Shown: piece after piece, positions 1 through 10,739 of the stretch
Position numbering within the stretch: the first letter of the stretch is position 1
Layout: every line of letters begins with the position of its first letter
DNA from: Spongospora subterranea f. sp. subterranea
Lineage: Eukaryota; Endomyxa: Phytomyxea; Phytomyxea; Plasmodiophorida
Reading direction: 5' to 3'
Length of the DNA stretch: 40,574 nt
Assembly (NCBI GenBank): GCA_049724395.1
Contig: JAUGWO010000312.1
Location: 1-40,574 of the forward strand
Translations under genes and position numbers: made by a program
Notes under the pieces: model-generated
The model's database searches: none
Told to the model about the DNA's origin: nothing
What the model saw: only the letters and a program-made list of their open reading frames with translations

Positions 1-2590
1 TTCGCTTGTACGCGATTTTCAGTTCATCGCTCCAGAAGGGACATGCGTTGCTACGAATAGTTTTGTGGTGGATCGACCCTGCTATTATCTTATGAATATT
101 TGTCAGAGTCAGTTGATCGCGTTTCATGCATGTGATTCGTTCCATGAGCTTGTTCATGGTTCTTTCATTATCTATTATTTTGATGGGCTCACTCAGCGTG
201 TTTGTGCGTTTTTGCCGACTTGTTGGGATGGTAGTTTTGATAATTGTTGGCAGATGATCACTGCTCAAGCTAGCGTGCGCTTTCCAGCTTTGGACGAATG
301 GGAGAAATTCTTGATTGCAAAGCGTGATGTCTAAATTGTTTGAACCTCTGGTTGGTGTGTTGATATTATTTATCATGGAAAATTCCATTAGAAAGGAGTC
401 AAGGTATTCGTGGTGTTCTTCGTGATTTTTTCCAAATCGTTTATCTTTTGTGTTCAGGTCTCCTGTAATTATCGTTGGCATATTCTGTTCGTCTGCAAAT
501 TGTTCCATGGCTTTCCAGAACCTGGCTCTCGCCTTATTGTTGACGTCTGGTGGTATGTATGCATGTATCAGCATTATTTCCTTATTCAATAGTAGTAGTT
601 GCGTGTTGATTCGCGATTTTTTAAATATGTTGATGGTGGGGCAGTTGATTGTTTGGATATCCAATCCCTCCCTCCAGAATATTGCTGATTGAGTGAATGT
701 ATCGCTGCAGTGATAATTAGGGAATCCGGCTATTCTTCTTCTGTGCCCTAGCTCGGATATGCATATAACGTCGATCTTGTGTTTGTTTGTGAATCGAGCC
801 AGTTCATAAGACTTAATCTCCGTTAGACGGCCGGCATTCCATTGTGCAATTCGATAGCCGTGATTGGCGACCTTGTTTATGCCTGTGTGTTTTTTCTTAA
901 AGGGTCTCGTATTTTGTGCTGTGCTGAAGTAGTTGGTAATACGGTTTGCTTTTTTCATGGTCTCATATCGTAACGATATGGGTTTTGTTGGTTGTTTTGT
1001 TTTTACCAGTTGTTGTTTGGTAGTCATGTTACCTAGAAGTAGTTTGTGGGTTTTTTGATTAGATTTGAAAAAGTGGGGAATTTTGGATTGCATCAGTCTA
1101 TGCTGGCAAGGTTGCTTGGGTTCTGTAATTGGTTGGACCATTGATGAGCTATTTGTAAATTGGCTGTATTCGCGATCGGCCTCATTTGCATTGAGGTGTC
1201 TCCTCTTGGATTTATGGCCTTGAACTTCAGCCTCAGTTTCCAGGAATCGTTTATTGGTTGGTTGTGACTTTAACCTTTTCAGTTTGAGTTCGTGGGTCCT
1301 AGCAGGTTTGTCATCCTCAGTGCAGTACGGAGTGAGTCGTTTTTTGCTTCTTTTGGGTGTGCGACTAATTTTGTTTACGTTTTTCATGTTATTATCAGTT
1401 TTTGTTTGTTGAAGGTTCTGTTTGGTCCTGCTGTCACATGAGAGTTTTTTACAGTCAGTGTTTGGAGGCTCTTCGTTTTTGTGGGTCAAATTGGAGTTTT
1501 GTTTGCTGTGTTCTTCGGTGGTTGCGTCTGGTTTTTGTGTGTCGTTACGTTTAGTGGAATTCTCTTTATAGTGCGAGATGTACTGCTCACATTGTTCTTC
1601 TGTCATCAGGACATTCAAGTTCGAGTTTCGGCCGTCCATATTTACCGGGAACAAAGTTGCATAGTGGTTGAGGCTGGTGTGTTCCATTGGGGTCAATGGG
1701 TTTCCCTGTTTATGATGCAGTAGGTGTATTGTCGTATTCCATTCCCTGCTGTCTCGTAGTTTTGGAAAGGAATTATCAATCCATTTTCGGATATTTGTGC
1801 TAAACGGCTTTGTGGAGTGGCTTATTATGATGATGTTGATTTTGAACAGGAATGCCGCCATCGTGAGCTCAAATAGCCCAGCCCATTGACGATCTTGTTG
1901 CATTATGTCGAGGTATTCATCTAGTAGTGTAATACCCTCGTGGTTTGGTAATGATCCTGCATAGTTCAATATCGTTTGTGCTATCACACGTCCTTGCTGT
2001 GGGTTTCTGGCGTATTGACAGATATCTTTTCTCAATTGTTGAACGGATGAGTTAGGGATGGCCCCTGATGTTCGGATTGCTTCCAGGGCACAGTTTCCTA
2101 TCCCGATTACATCTTTGAAAACGTATAGCTCTTGGATAATTTCAATCAACCGTGTTGGGTGCATTCCATCACGTTTTTGGACTTGTGGTCCTTGTTTCGA
2201 GGTAGTTATCGTTGTTGTTTCTTGCCTTCTTTGTTGTGTGTCTGTGGTGAGATCAATGACTTTGTTTTTGGGGTGTGATTGTTTGTATTGATGGATTAGT
2301 GCAGTCCTTGGTTGTCTGGTTTGTTCACAGGTATGGTGTGTTGGTGTGTTTAAAAGTGTTCGTTGGATCTCACGACAGTCGGCACTCATTGGAGTGTCAT
2401 GCATTATGTGGTCTGCGATTTTGGTCATTTGATAACTGTTCCTATAATTGAGGTAGGCGTGCCGACTGTTTGTTGTTCGTGGGGGTGATTTGTGTAATGT
2501 GTGTAACATGGTAATGATTTCAAACTGTCGCGGTAACTGATGCGACATGAAGGGGGTCGCCTCGCAGTGCTTGTTGTTGTGGGATCGCAT
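1..2590 (-). CDS. Non-LTR retrotransposon ORF: OTU-like domain plus APE endonuclease (3' end beyond window)
   Basis: Read on the minus strand, one frame stays open from a stop just upstream of 2590 to the window edge, at least 863 codons; this longer frame starts at the first ATG (2590), with another ATG at 2509. Residues about 150-315 resemble an OTU cysteine protease: GIGNC with Cys167, a WAGLFELTMAAF stretch, and NHYATL with His309. The Asp usual in GDGNC is Ile here. A Lys/Arg/Thr-rich linker follows. From about residue 580 comes an APE-type endonuclease with all landmark residues visible: QWNAGR, Glu613 in CISELGH, Asp711 and Asn713 in GDLN, LDITLC, and Asp778-His779 in SDH. The reverse transcriptase would lie off the left edge. 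OTU domains are known in Dualen/RandI-type non-LTR elements; membership of that clade is inference. No break is seen in this stretch, so the copy may be young. Confidence 0.82.
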   Translation of the reverse strand, partial: MRSHNNKHCEATPFMSHQLPRQFEIITMLHTLHKSPPRTTNSRHAYLNYRNSYQMTKIADHIMHDTPMSADCREIQRTLLNTPTHHTCEQTRQPRTALIHQYKQSHPKNKVIDLTTDTQQRRQETTTITTSKQGPQVQKRDGMHPTRLIEIIQELYVFKDVIGIGNCALEAIRTSGAIPNSSVQQLRKDICQYARNPQQGRVIAQTILNYAGSLPNHEGITLLDEYLDIMQQDRQWAGLFELTMAAFLFKINIIIISHSTKPFSTNIRKWIDNSFPKLRDSREWNTTIHLLHHKQGNPLTPMEHTSLNHYATLFPVNMDGRNSNLNVLMTEEQCEQYISHYKENSTKRNDTQKPDATTEEHSKQNSNLTHKNEEPPNTDCKKLSCDSRTKQNLQQTKTDNNMKNVNKISRTPKRSKKRLTPYCTEDDKPARTHELKLKRLKSQPTNKRFLETEAEVQGHKSKRRHLNANEADREYSQFTNSSSMVQPITEPKQPCQHRLMQSKIPHFFKSNQKTHKLLLGNMTTKQQLVKTKQPTKPISLRYETMKKANRITNYFSTAQNTRPFKKKHTGINKVANHGYRIAQWNAGRLTEIKSYELARFTNKHKIDVICISELGHRRRIAGFPNYHCSDTFTQSAIFWREGLDIQTINCPTINIFKKSRINTQLLLLNKEIMLIHAYIPPDVNNKARARFWKAMEQFADEQNMPTIITGDLNTKDKRFGKNHEEHHEYLDSFLMEFSMINNINTPTRGSNNLDITLCNQEFLPFVQSWKAHASLSSDHLPTIIKTTIPTSRQKRTNTLSEPIKIIDNERTMNKLMERITCMKRDQLTLTNIHKIIAGSIHHKTIRSNACPFWSDELKIAYKR

Positions 2591-3130
2591 CTCTGTGAAA
2601 TTCGAGCAGCAGTTTCATTTTGTTGCCACTGCTTTAACAGGCGGATTACAGTTGTGCTGTTCTTTTTTGTATTTATTGTATCTCGCATCCAGTGGGGAGT
2701 TTTGTTTGTTTGTCTGCAATGATGTTGTGTCAATTGGTGTGTTATTAAGTGTTTGGTTTGTTGTAGATACGATAGGTTATTGTAACTATGGTGATGCATA
2801 ATGTTTTCGTTCAGAAATTTAATTCTGATGAGTGGTTCGCATTGTTTTTTGTATGGTTGTCGTGCCTTATTGACTATGAGTTTGGTTGTCCAGAAGGGCA
2901 GGGATCTGTGCTTTTTGGGTGACAAAATAAAGGGCTGACCTTTATTTCCAAAAAACTGAATCGTAATTGTTTGAAACAATAAGTTGTTGTATTCACGAGG
3001 CTTAAGTTCAAGTAAATAACTTTCGCTGTCCTCGTGATGGGTCGTTGTCCAAAAGGACGAGTTTTCGTAAGTCCTGGGCAACAGTGTCGGTTTGAAACCT
3101 TCACTGCCCGGGTAGTGTAGTCGATCATCT
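2591..3130 (-). other. Probable 5' untranslated leader of the OTU-endonuclease LINE
   Basis: This stretch lies just upstream of the LINE frame and shows no recognisable protein. A minus-strand frame is open over much of it, but its sequence looks like low-complexity leader. The 14-base word GGTTGTCCAGAAGG at 2884-2897 recurs in similar form at 3043-3056, which hints at short internal repeats in the leader. The exact 5' end of the LINE is not visible, and the boundary with the neighbouring Ty3 fossil near 3130-3290 is approximate. Confidence 0.35.
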
Positions 3131-4495
3131 TGGGTTGAAAATCGGCTATCGGGATGGGTCGCTTCCTTGGGTAAGGCTCCGTTCCTTAGCCCTCCGCTTC
3201 CTCCCTTGGCGGCAGCAGATCGTAGAACATCACCTTCACTTACCCTCATCGCGAGCACCATCTCGAGATACGTGACTCGCGCAGTAATTAGCGGAGTGAG
3301 CATGGGACAATATAGAGTGGTTCAGGGTTATGAGAATCGAGGATCACGGGAGGCGGTGGCGGTTGAGTACGCTCTGGGATATCATTCTCTATATATGGTG
3401 ACAGCAGTGCGGTGTGGAAGGCATTATGGAGCTTGGACGTGTCAGGCAATGATAACCTATAGGTAACTGGATTAATGATCTCGGTTATCCTATAAGGCCC
3501 AAGTTTGCGACTGCTTAATTTAGCACTAGGACGGTTAGTCGAGATGCCGTTGAAGCTTAACCAAACCTTATCGCCTACAGCGTAGTTCGGATGCGGTAAT
3601 CTTTTTTGGTCTGCAAAACGCTTCATATCCCGGGCTGCGCGTTGGAGCTGTGTCTGAAGGAATTGTCGCACATTGTTAATGTGATTCGCGCGATCGTCAG
3701 CCAAAAGATGGGTACTAACGGAACACGTTGTCGCATCGCCGAATCGGGGAAGGGAACCGTAAACCGCGAAAAATGGCGTCATCTTCGTCGCCGAGTGATC
3801 GGCATTATTGTAGGCGAACTCGGCCATGGGTAATAAATCCGCCCAGTCGTCCTGTTGAAAATTGATAAAACAACGTATGTACTGTTCCAGGATTTGGTTC
3901 ACTCGTTCGGTTTGTACATCGGTCCGCGGGTGTCGAGAGGATGCGAGTTTCCTATCGATCTTAAGTCGAGATAAAAGTTGTTTCCAAAACTTCGAGACGA
4001 ATTGAGGTCCACGGTCTGAAATAATCTCGTCTGGTAGTCCATGTAGTTTGAACACATTCTGTAATAGCAAGTCGACTAACGCTGCAGCAGTGAGCGATTG
4101 TTTACAAGGGATAAAATGACTCATCTTGGACAATCGATCCACCACGACTAAAATTGAATCGAAACCTTTAGATTTTGGCAACTTGACGATGAAGTCCATG
4201 GTGATTGAGCGCCAAATATCATCGGGAACCGGCAATGGGCAGAGCGACCCGTGTGGTCGATGACGACTGGATTTGGCTCGGCCACAAACATCGCACGATT
4301 TCACATACTTCTTAATGTAGCAGGTCATTCCGGGCCACCAGTACTCTCGTCCTACCGACTTGACGGTCTTGGAGACCCCGAAATGGCCGCTTACTGGAGC
4401 GTCGTGACGTACTCTGAGAATGTCGAGTTTACAGTCCTCTCCCGCCACGAAGAGTGCTTGGTCCTTGTAAAGGGCGTCGTCGTCAAATTTAAAAG
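3130..4495 (-). mobile_element. Ty3/gypsy fossil: integrase portion
   Basis: A minus-strand coding remnant of the pol 3' part of a Ty3/gypsy (Metaviridae-type) retrotransposon. It shows the HHCC zinc-binding region (HDAPVSGHFG, then a CDVCGRAK motif), the integrase core with the WRSITMDFIVKLP and ISDRGPQF landmarks, and the C-terminal DKVWLS and KLGPYRI segment. Only the integrase part is present: the gag, protease, reverse transcriptase and RNase H sides are absent. The right side abuts a LINE 3' fragment at about 4495 and the left side abuts the leader of the OTU LINE. It is broken (truncated on both sides) though the integrase frame itself is well kept, suggesting moderate age. No LTR is recognised. 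Confidence 0.85.
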
Positions 4496-4602
4496 CCAAA
4501 TGACTCTAAACGAAAGGAAGCTTGAACCAGCGACCCCGCTCCTAAACCGAGCGCGAACAGGACATGCAAGCACACGGCAACACCTGAAAAATCTCAATAT
4601 GG

Positions 4603-4614
4603 AAGAGAGCAGTG
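4603..4614. repeat. Target-site duplication, left copy (SINE)
   Basis: AAGAGAGCAGTG occurs here and identically at 5036-5047, directly flanking the SINE. It is a perfect 12-bp duplication, as expected from LINE-driven target-primed insertion. Confidence 0.85.
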
Positions 4615-5035
4615 CAAGCTTGGTTCCGGTCTGTCCCTGTTGGTGGCAGGCATGTCCGGGTGAGTGTTAGGCATGAGTTCGAAACCCCGTGAGTGATGGA
4701 ATTTGGAGGCCCCCCAAGGTTGCACCCAATACGGAAAAGTAGAGTGAATGTTGAGCACGAATGTCTGACCACGTGGCCTCTAATGAATGTGGGAGAGTGA
4801 GCTGCTTGCAGTAAACTCGGAAACTCTGGATAGGCAATGTAATCAGGTGGGGGCAGGTCCCATCCGGTGTGGTCGTTAGGACAGATTATGTTGCTGAATC
4901 CAGCTGGTCTAATAGGTTCCTTCATTGGATACCCAAGCTACTTGTAGCGGCCAGGCGGAAGTAGGTAAAACCTGGTAGTACACAGGCTTACTCAACCCAT
5001 AAGAACCCGCGATCCTTTGTATACCATACCATAAC
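4615..5035 (+). mobile_element. tRNA-derived SINE with LINE-derived 3' end
   Basis: A 421-bp insertion bounded by perfect 12-bp direct repeats. Its head has a polymerase III B box (GTTCGAAAC at 4677-4685) and an A-box-like TGGCAGGCATG about 30 bp upstream (4644-4654), the spacing of a tRNA promoter. Its 3' portion, from about 4764 on, matches the 3' end of the LINE found at 26404-26650 (minus): shared words include GTCTGACCAC, CAGTAAACTCG, GGTGGGGGCAGGTC, TGTTGCTGAATCCAGCTGGT and CATAAGAACCCGCGA. Both copies end in tandem ATACC units. This is the classic arrangement of a SINE borrowing the tail of its partner LINE so that the LINE reverse transcriptase can mobilise it. The clean target duplication suggests a fairly recent insertion. 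Confidence 0.8.
4644..4685 (+). promoter_or_regulatory. Internal RNA polymerase III promoter of the SINE (A-like and B boxes)
   Basis: The B box GTTCGAAAC at 4677-4685 fits the consensus GWTCRANNC exactly. An A-box-like TGGCAGGCATG at 4644-4654 is a weaker match. The spacing is that of a tRNA gene. Confidence 0.6.
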
Positions 5036-5047
5036 AAGAGAGCAGTG
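5036..5047. repeat. Target-site duplication, right copy (SINE)
   Basis: The second copy of AAGAGAGCAGTG, immediately after the ATACC-rich SINE tail; identical to 4603-4614. Confidence 0.85.
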
Positions 5048-5255
5048 TATGCAGGCATTGCAATACGGAGGAAGAGACAATTGAACACCAAGTACTGCAA
5101 TGCAAGGCACTGAAAGGAAAATTACACAAAGTCAGGACAGCATATCACCTACTCCAACAGAGTCATTCGAAAATGCTCTATGGGAATACCCCCAGGAAAT
5201 GAATAGAATGCTAGTAAAAGCAATGAAAAAGCGGTGTTTCATCTAAAAGCAATGA

Positions 5256-5480
5256 ATCCGATAAACCTGCAAACACGTATAGACATGTTTAAGACATAAA
5301 GAGGAGGATGCCTCTCTAGAATATATCCGACGAGGAGTAAAACCTCTATTAAAAAATCAGCTGCCTAGTCATGAAGCGACTTGGTGTGGTACAAGAGGTG
5401 TTCCGTAGGGAATTTTTAGTGTCCCGGAGACAGAGTGCTCTGGGTACGTTTTTTAGTTGAGACGGGATATGCGATTGCAA
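5256..5480. other. No recognisable feature
   Basis: The segment between the LINE tail and the leader of the Ty3 element. No gene, LTR match or repeat was recognised. It may contain the remains of the missing 5' LTR of the following element, but no similarity to the 3' LTR (10382 on) is evident by eye. Confidence 0.3.
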
Positions 5481-5848
5481 TTCTAACCTCACACTACCTC
5501 TTGTATCGACCAGACTGCTGAACTACCGGCGAAGGTCTCTATTGCGAGTGCGAGCTCGTTACTGGGAAGAGCTTTTGAGGCGTGAGTCACAAAAAGCTGC
5601 TCCTGGCCCGATAGCCGAGGGACCGGCAGACCTGCATGAAAAGCGCGAACTGAATCACAAAAAAAAACAAGCTCGAGTCGCAATGTCCCTTTTACTCGCG
5701 CATGGACGCGTTGTTTGGTCACCGGCAGAATATTGCACCATCCGCTGTTGTTGAATTAGGAAATATTCCCGGCGTAGGTAGCCAGTTTTTTAACACGTTC
5801 TCAAGCGTTGGCCAAAATATTTCGTCGGAGAGTGATATCCATTCCGAA

Positions 5849-6010
5849 AATCTTTATGCCAGTCCCTACTGCCAGGCATCTTCCGATTATTGCATCATCT
5901 CTTGAAATGAATCTTTATGCCATTCCCTACTGCCAGACATCTTCCGATTATTGCATCATATCTTGAAATGAATCTTTATGCCAGTCCCTACTGCCAGGCA
6001 TCTTCCGATT
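5849..6010 (+). repeat. 61-bp tandem repeat, about 2.6 copies
   Basis: The word TCTTTATGCC recurs at 5851, 5912 and 5973, each time followed by a near-identical stretch that includes CTTCCGATTA. The period is exactly 61 bp. The copies differ at only a few positions, so the amplification looks recent relative to the surrounding Ty3 fossil. Confidence 0.9.
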
Positions 6011-9000
6011 AACACTGCTCGAGGATCAGCATTTTTACGCTGCCTCGATGGGCCGGTTCAAGCGCGGGCGATTCGGTTGGGAACCACGTCATATAAGGCC
6101 TTACGTTCAGGACTGGCGGCGGCTTATCGAGACCAACCGGGGGTACAGCAAGCGCTTATATTGGAAATGCAGGAGCGTTTTGGACGGATTTCACGACAAG
6201 CTGGTGAGCCCATATGTGATTTCATTACGCGATTCAAGGATTTGTGGGAAAAAACAAAGTTATTGCCGAACCAATGTTACCTTCACGAAGCAACCATCTG
6301 TCGGCAATTTGTTGATTCGTTTGCATTGATGGATCCGGAATTTTATCAGCACTTGGCTCGGAATGGCGTCCGCCAAGTGGCTCAGCTTAACATGGTTACA
6401 GATATGGTTACTGACCTATGGTCACGAGAGCTGCAGGCGCGAACGGTGTTGAGAAATCTCAAGAAGGAATCGGGAGGTCGAGCCAATAGGTTACCGGCGT
6501 CTAAAGCCTCCATTGTACCACCGAAATCAAACCCCAGCCCTGGAAGCGGCGATGTTCCAAGTACCACAAGTAATGGCCAGCGGACCCTAATATGCTATGG
6601 TTGTAAGAAACGGTCCTCATCACCTTCGGGATTGCCCCAGTACGTCGGAGCAGGAGCGCCAGCGAGTCATTGAGCGAAAGTTCGGGAAAACCAAGTCGTC
6701 GAATTCGCCGCCGATCGTTCGCCGAACATTGCTTCAGGATTTTCCCGAGAACGCCGCTATATTTCCGGATGGTTCAAAGCTGCCTTATGTTTTAGACTAT
6801 GGAGCCGAAGCGGTCGTACTGTCTTGTCGATATGCAGACAAATTATTGTCAAGGTGCCCCATGGCGATCAAAAGCCGTGTTGACGCGGACGGCGGCTATA
6901 TCATATTGGGTGCTCGTCAATTCCCGGTTCAAGTGGAGGGCGTCAATATCTTCGATCTAGTAGTTACAACGGCAGTTGGCCGTATTCACCTTGAGAACAT
7001 TGCATTTCAGTTGGTTGACGTGGAACTACAGGAAGTATTCCTGCGTCGCTCGATTTTGGATCGCATTGGTCTGGATTTGGAGAGCCGATTTCGGGAACTT
7101 TCGGAGTCATGCCCAAAATTTGACGTTGCGCCATTGGAGCCAGCTGGCAACATGCAAAGGTTACGACGAATTCGTGATGCTTCTCCTGCAGCAGATTCCG
7201 TCGATACATCAATGGAGCGGATGGATGACGAATTTGAAACTGAGATTTCCATCCCACAAGATCCACAGGCGTGGAAAGCAATGAAAGATGCGGTGGTGGC
7301 GGCTGCTGAAGCTTTACCGGTGGAATTCAAGCCAGAATTACGACAAACGTTAGATGATTTTACAGATATTTTTCGAAGCGGACTCTCTGCGGATCCGCCG
7401 ATCAAGGTTCCTCCTCTATCTATACAGTTGATTGATGGCGCTAAGGCGTTCCGATGCCGTCAACGTCGTTATGCGCCTACTCATTATCAGTTTCTGACGG
7501 ATATCTCTAAGCAGTTGCAAGATTACGGCTGTATTGTCAAAAATAATTCGGCGCGATTTGCATCGGCTGCGTTGGCAGCTCCGAAACCTGGCCGCCCGGG
7601 CCAATTTCGACTGTGCGTCGATCTCCGACAGTTGAATGCAATAACGGAGCGATACGTTTGGCCGCAGTGGGACCAAGAATCAGTTGCCTCGCGGGAGCGT
7701 TTTTTCAGTTTTGTTGGATGCCGACAATGGTTACTGGCAATTACCAGTTGACGATGCGACGTCAGAAGCTTTTTCCGTGATGTTGCCAGATGGCGTATAT
7801 TCGTCTCGCAAGGGTGTTGCAAGGTTCGGTGAATGGCGTTGGATGGTTGCAATCCACCGCGTCGGTGATGTTTGCCGGGGTTGATAAAGTCGAGATTAAT
7901 ATCGATGATGTCCTTGCACATAATTCATCGCATGAAAATCATCTGCAGCAGCTGCGCTCCGTTTTTGAGTCTGCACGACGTTTTGGGCTAAAATTGGCGC
8001 TGCTTAAGCTCCAGTTATTCCGCTCGGAGATATCGTTCTGTGGCAAATTATATTCATCTACTGGATTCCGGCATGATCCCCGTCGAATTGAGGCGTTGGT
8101 TAATATGGCTATCCCGCTGACGGCTGGCGAATTGATGCAATTTCTATGTGCTGCCAACTGGATGAGAGGGTCTATCTGCAATTTTGCGGGTATTAAGCTT
8201 CCTTTGCAGGAGCTTCTGAATGATTGCCTAAGTCAAACCAAGCGTCGTACGATGAAGGAGGACCGACGCGTATCTTACTATCAAGCCGGTGGACGCCGGA
8301 AATGGAGAAAGCGTTTCAGGCTATGAAGACGGCCGTCGCGAATGCTACGTTATTAGCGCATCCGCGCCCAGATTGGGAGGTAAATTACTTTGGCGACGCA
8401 TCAGAGCGTGCATTTGCTGGAATAGTTACGCAAACGCCAAAATCAGAATCGCATATTCATATTACCAAGAGGACGCATGAGCCGTTGGCGTTCGTTGGCG
8501 GATTTTTCAGAGGCGCACAGCTTAATTATTCGGTTGCAGAGAAAAGAGGCGTTCGCACAGGTGGAAGGACCAGATCGACTCGAATACTTATTGTTGAAAC
8601 CGGAAGGCTATAACGCTTTCTGTGATCATGCTAACCTGAAGTTCATCTTTAACCCGCAGGCACATGGGGTGACGAAAAAGCACACCCTCAATCGACTTGG
8701 GAGGTGGGCTCTTCGCGTCAGCTCGCGCTCGCCAGTTTTCCATGACATATCGGGAGCCGATAACGTGTGGGCCGATCAGCTCTCACGTTGATGTCGCCCA
8801 ACTCTTGGGCTAATCGCGCGCACCATCCACCGTCGGGGTGAAGTGTTTTTATCACAGGATGAAGTTTCATGGCCGGATGCCGAAGAAATACGTGCCGCCC
8901 AATTGCAATTTCTGAATGAGATTCCCACCGAGTTCGTTCAAGGTGATGATGGGATTATCAGACACGATGAAACGGTTTGGATTCCTAATGCGGCTCGTGA

Positions 9001-10370
9001 TCTTATTCTGCGTCTAATGGTGATTGCTCATATGGGACTTGGAGGTCATCGCGGTTATGATTCGACAGTAGAAGTGATCGTATTGCGATTTCATTGGACT
9101 CAACTTCGTGCTGATATTGCGTCGTTTATTGCTGAATGTTTACATTGTTTGGTTTCCAAAGGACCGCATCGCATCCCGAGGCCCTTGGTGTCGGCAGTTC
9201 ATGGCACGAAGCCCAATCAGGTTGTTCATGTTGAATTCTTCGATATGGGGAAACCGCCGCGTCACGCATCGCATTACTGGCGTTATATCTTATTGCTGCA
9301 GGATGATCTATCGAAGTTCTGCGAGCTCATTCCGGCGAAGTCGGCTACGGCCGAAGTTATGGCCGCACAGCATTCGTGCAATGGTGCACACACAATGGAT
9401 CGCCGGATTATTTGGTTTCGGATGCTGGTTCTCATTCCAAGAATCAGCTATTGTCGCATACATGTAGATTGTTGAACATCAAGCATCACGTTACTACGGC
9501 CACGCTTCATTGGAGTAATGGCACCGTCGAACGTGCTGGCCGAACGATGCGTGCTATATTCCGCGCGCTTTGTTCTGAGTTTCGTCTACAATCTTACGCA
9601 TGGCCACAAATTATTAACGTGGTTCAGTTCGTATTCCTGCATTCGCTGCGCCGATCATTGGGCGGCTTAGCACCTATAACAGCGTTCATCAATCACGAAG
9701 CGGAATCGGCGTTAGACTCCATCGTGGCGCTCGCGAAAAAGGATTTGCCGGGAATGGTACAGCCGTCGGCGGAGGATATTCTCGCCTTGGTGATGAAGGA
9801 TTTAGCGGATTTTGAAGATTTGCATAAGCAATTGTCAATCGAGGTGGCACACAATCGTGCGCAGGCACACCGGCGCTCCAGTAAATCTAGACATCCTCCG
9901 GATTTTATGGTCGGCGATTTCGTCTTAGCAGCGCGTCGCGAGGGCGTGTTTTCAAAGGATAAGCTTCGGGTCAATTGGAGTGGTCCGCATCGCGTCACAC
10001 ATATTCATAGCCCATGGATTTATAAAATTGAGCATTTGCTGACAAACGAATCGAGAAAATTTCATTGCACACGACTAAAGTTTTATCATGATGCATAGTT
10101 GAAAGTTACGGAAACCATGAGGCACATCGTGGCTAACAATGACACCGGTTACGAAATCGAGAAGTTTCTGGATATCCGCCGTTCGCCAACTCACTCGGAG
10201 GACTGGGACGTTCTGATTGCCTGGGCCGGTTTCGAGGATTTGGACAACAGTTGGGAGCCGGCCAATATCATTATGGAATATACTCCGGTTGCATTCAAAC
10301 AGTATATTCTCGCCAATCGGACCTGGAAGTTTGCGGAGCTGGCGACGGAGATGGGAATCATTTCCTGATG

Positions 10371-10381
10371 CAAGGGGGAAG
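10371..10381 (+). other. Polypurine tract of the Ty3 element
   Basis: The purine run AAGGGGGAAG sits immediately before a TGTGG start, the typical junction between internal region and 3' LTR, just after the chromodomain stop. Confidence 0.6.
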
Positions 10382-10739
10382 TGTGGCGCTGGCCCCACTC
10401 ATCCCGCGCATTAATCCTGTCATGGTGTATTTGTAATTAAATAAACCGCACTCGGATTTATCACCAAATGGTTGTGCAAGATATCTTGCCGATCAGAGTC
10501 ATTATTGTTGCCTTACATCGTAGGCGACCATCATATTACGTCGTACGAATAGCGTTTGTAACCCGAACGCGTTACAGGCGCGCCATTCGACCAGGCCAAC
10601 GCAGCACCAACAACTATGACGCCACGGAGGCGCACGGTCGGCGCAGGTATGCACTCACCGCCTTCCCGATATCGCACCGAAATCCTTCCAGATAACCATA
10701 TCCAAACTTGGACGGCCAGGTGAATTGCGTGGGCACTGG

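Larger units (their letters stand above)
4495..5255 (+). mobile_element. LINE 3' fragment (ORF2 C-terminus), split by a SINE
   Basis: The plus strand encodes the C-terminal tail of a LINE ORF2. The first part (4495-4614) reads LLNRARTGHASTRQHL, and the second part (5036-5255) reads CRHCNTEEETIEHQVLQC, a CCHC-type knuckle. The same two segments are contiguous in the minus-strand LINE at 26404-27715 (LINTARTGQSKCRQHL followed by CWHCDKHPETIEHQVLNC), so the 421-bp block between them here is an insertion. The fragment lacks everything upstream, and it starts abruptly at the Ty3 integrase fossil. It is an old, 5'-truncated copy. Confidence 0.72.

Noticed and set aside
65-2291. Several plus-strand frames of 60-90 codons
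   Set aside because: They lie opposite the long LINE frame and are shadows of it; none has a domain.
2425-3303. A 292-codon minus-strand open frame
   Set aside because: It runs across the boundary between the Ty3 fossil and the LINE leader and overlaps the LINE start in another frame. Its composition is low-complexity and shows no domain, so I treat it as chance openness.
5849-6010. Direct repeats as a CRISPR array
   Set aside because: Units are contiguous 61-bp tandem copies without distinct spacers, in a eukaryotic retroelement.
7007-8181. Minus-strand frames of 80-132 codons within the Ty3 element
   Set aside because: Shadows of the plus-strand pol region, with arginine/serine-rich composition typical of antisense reading.
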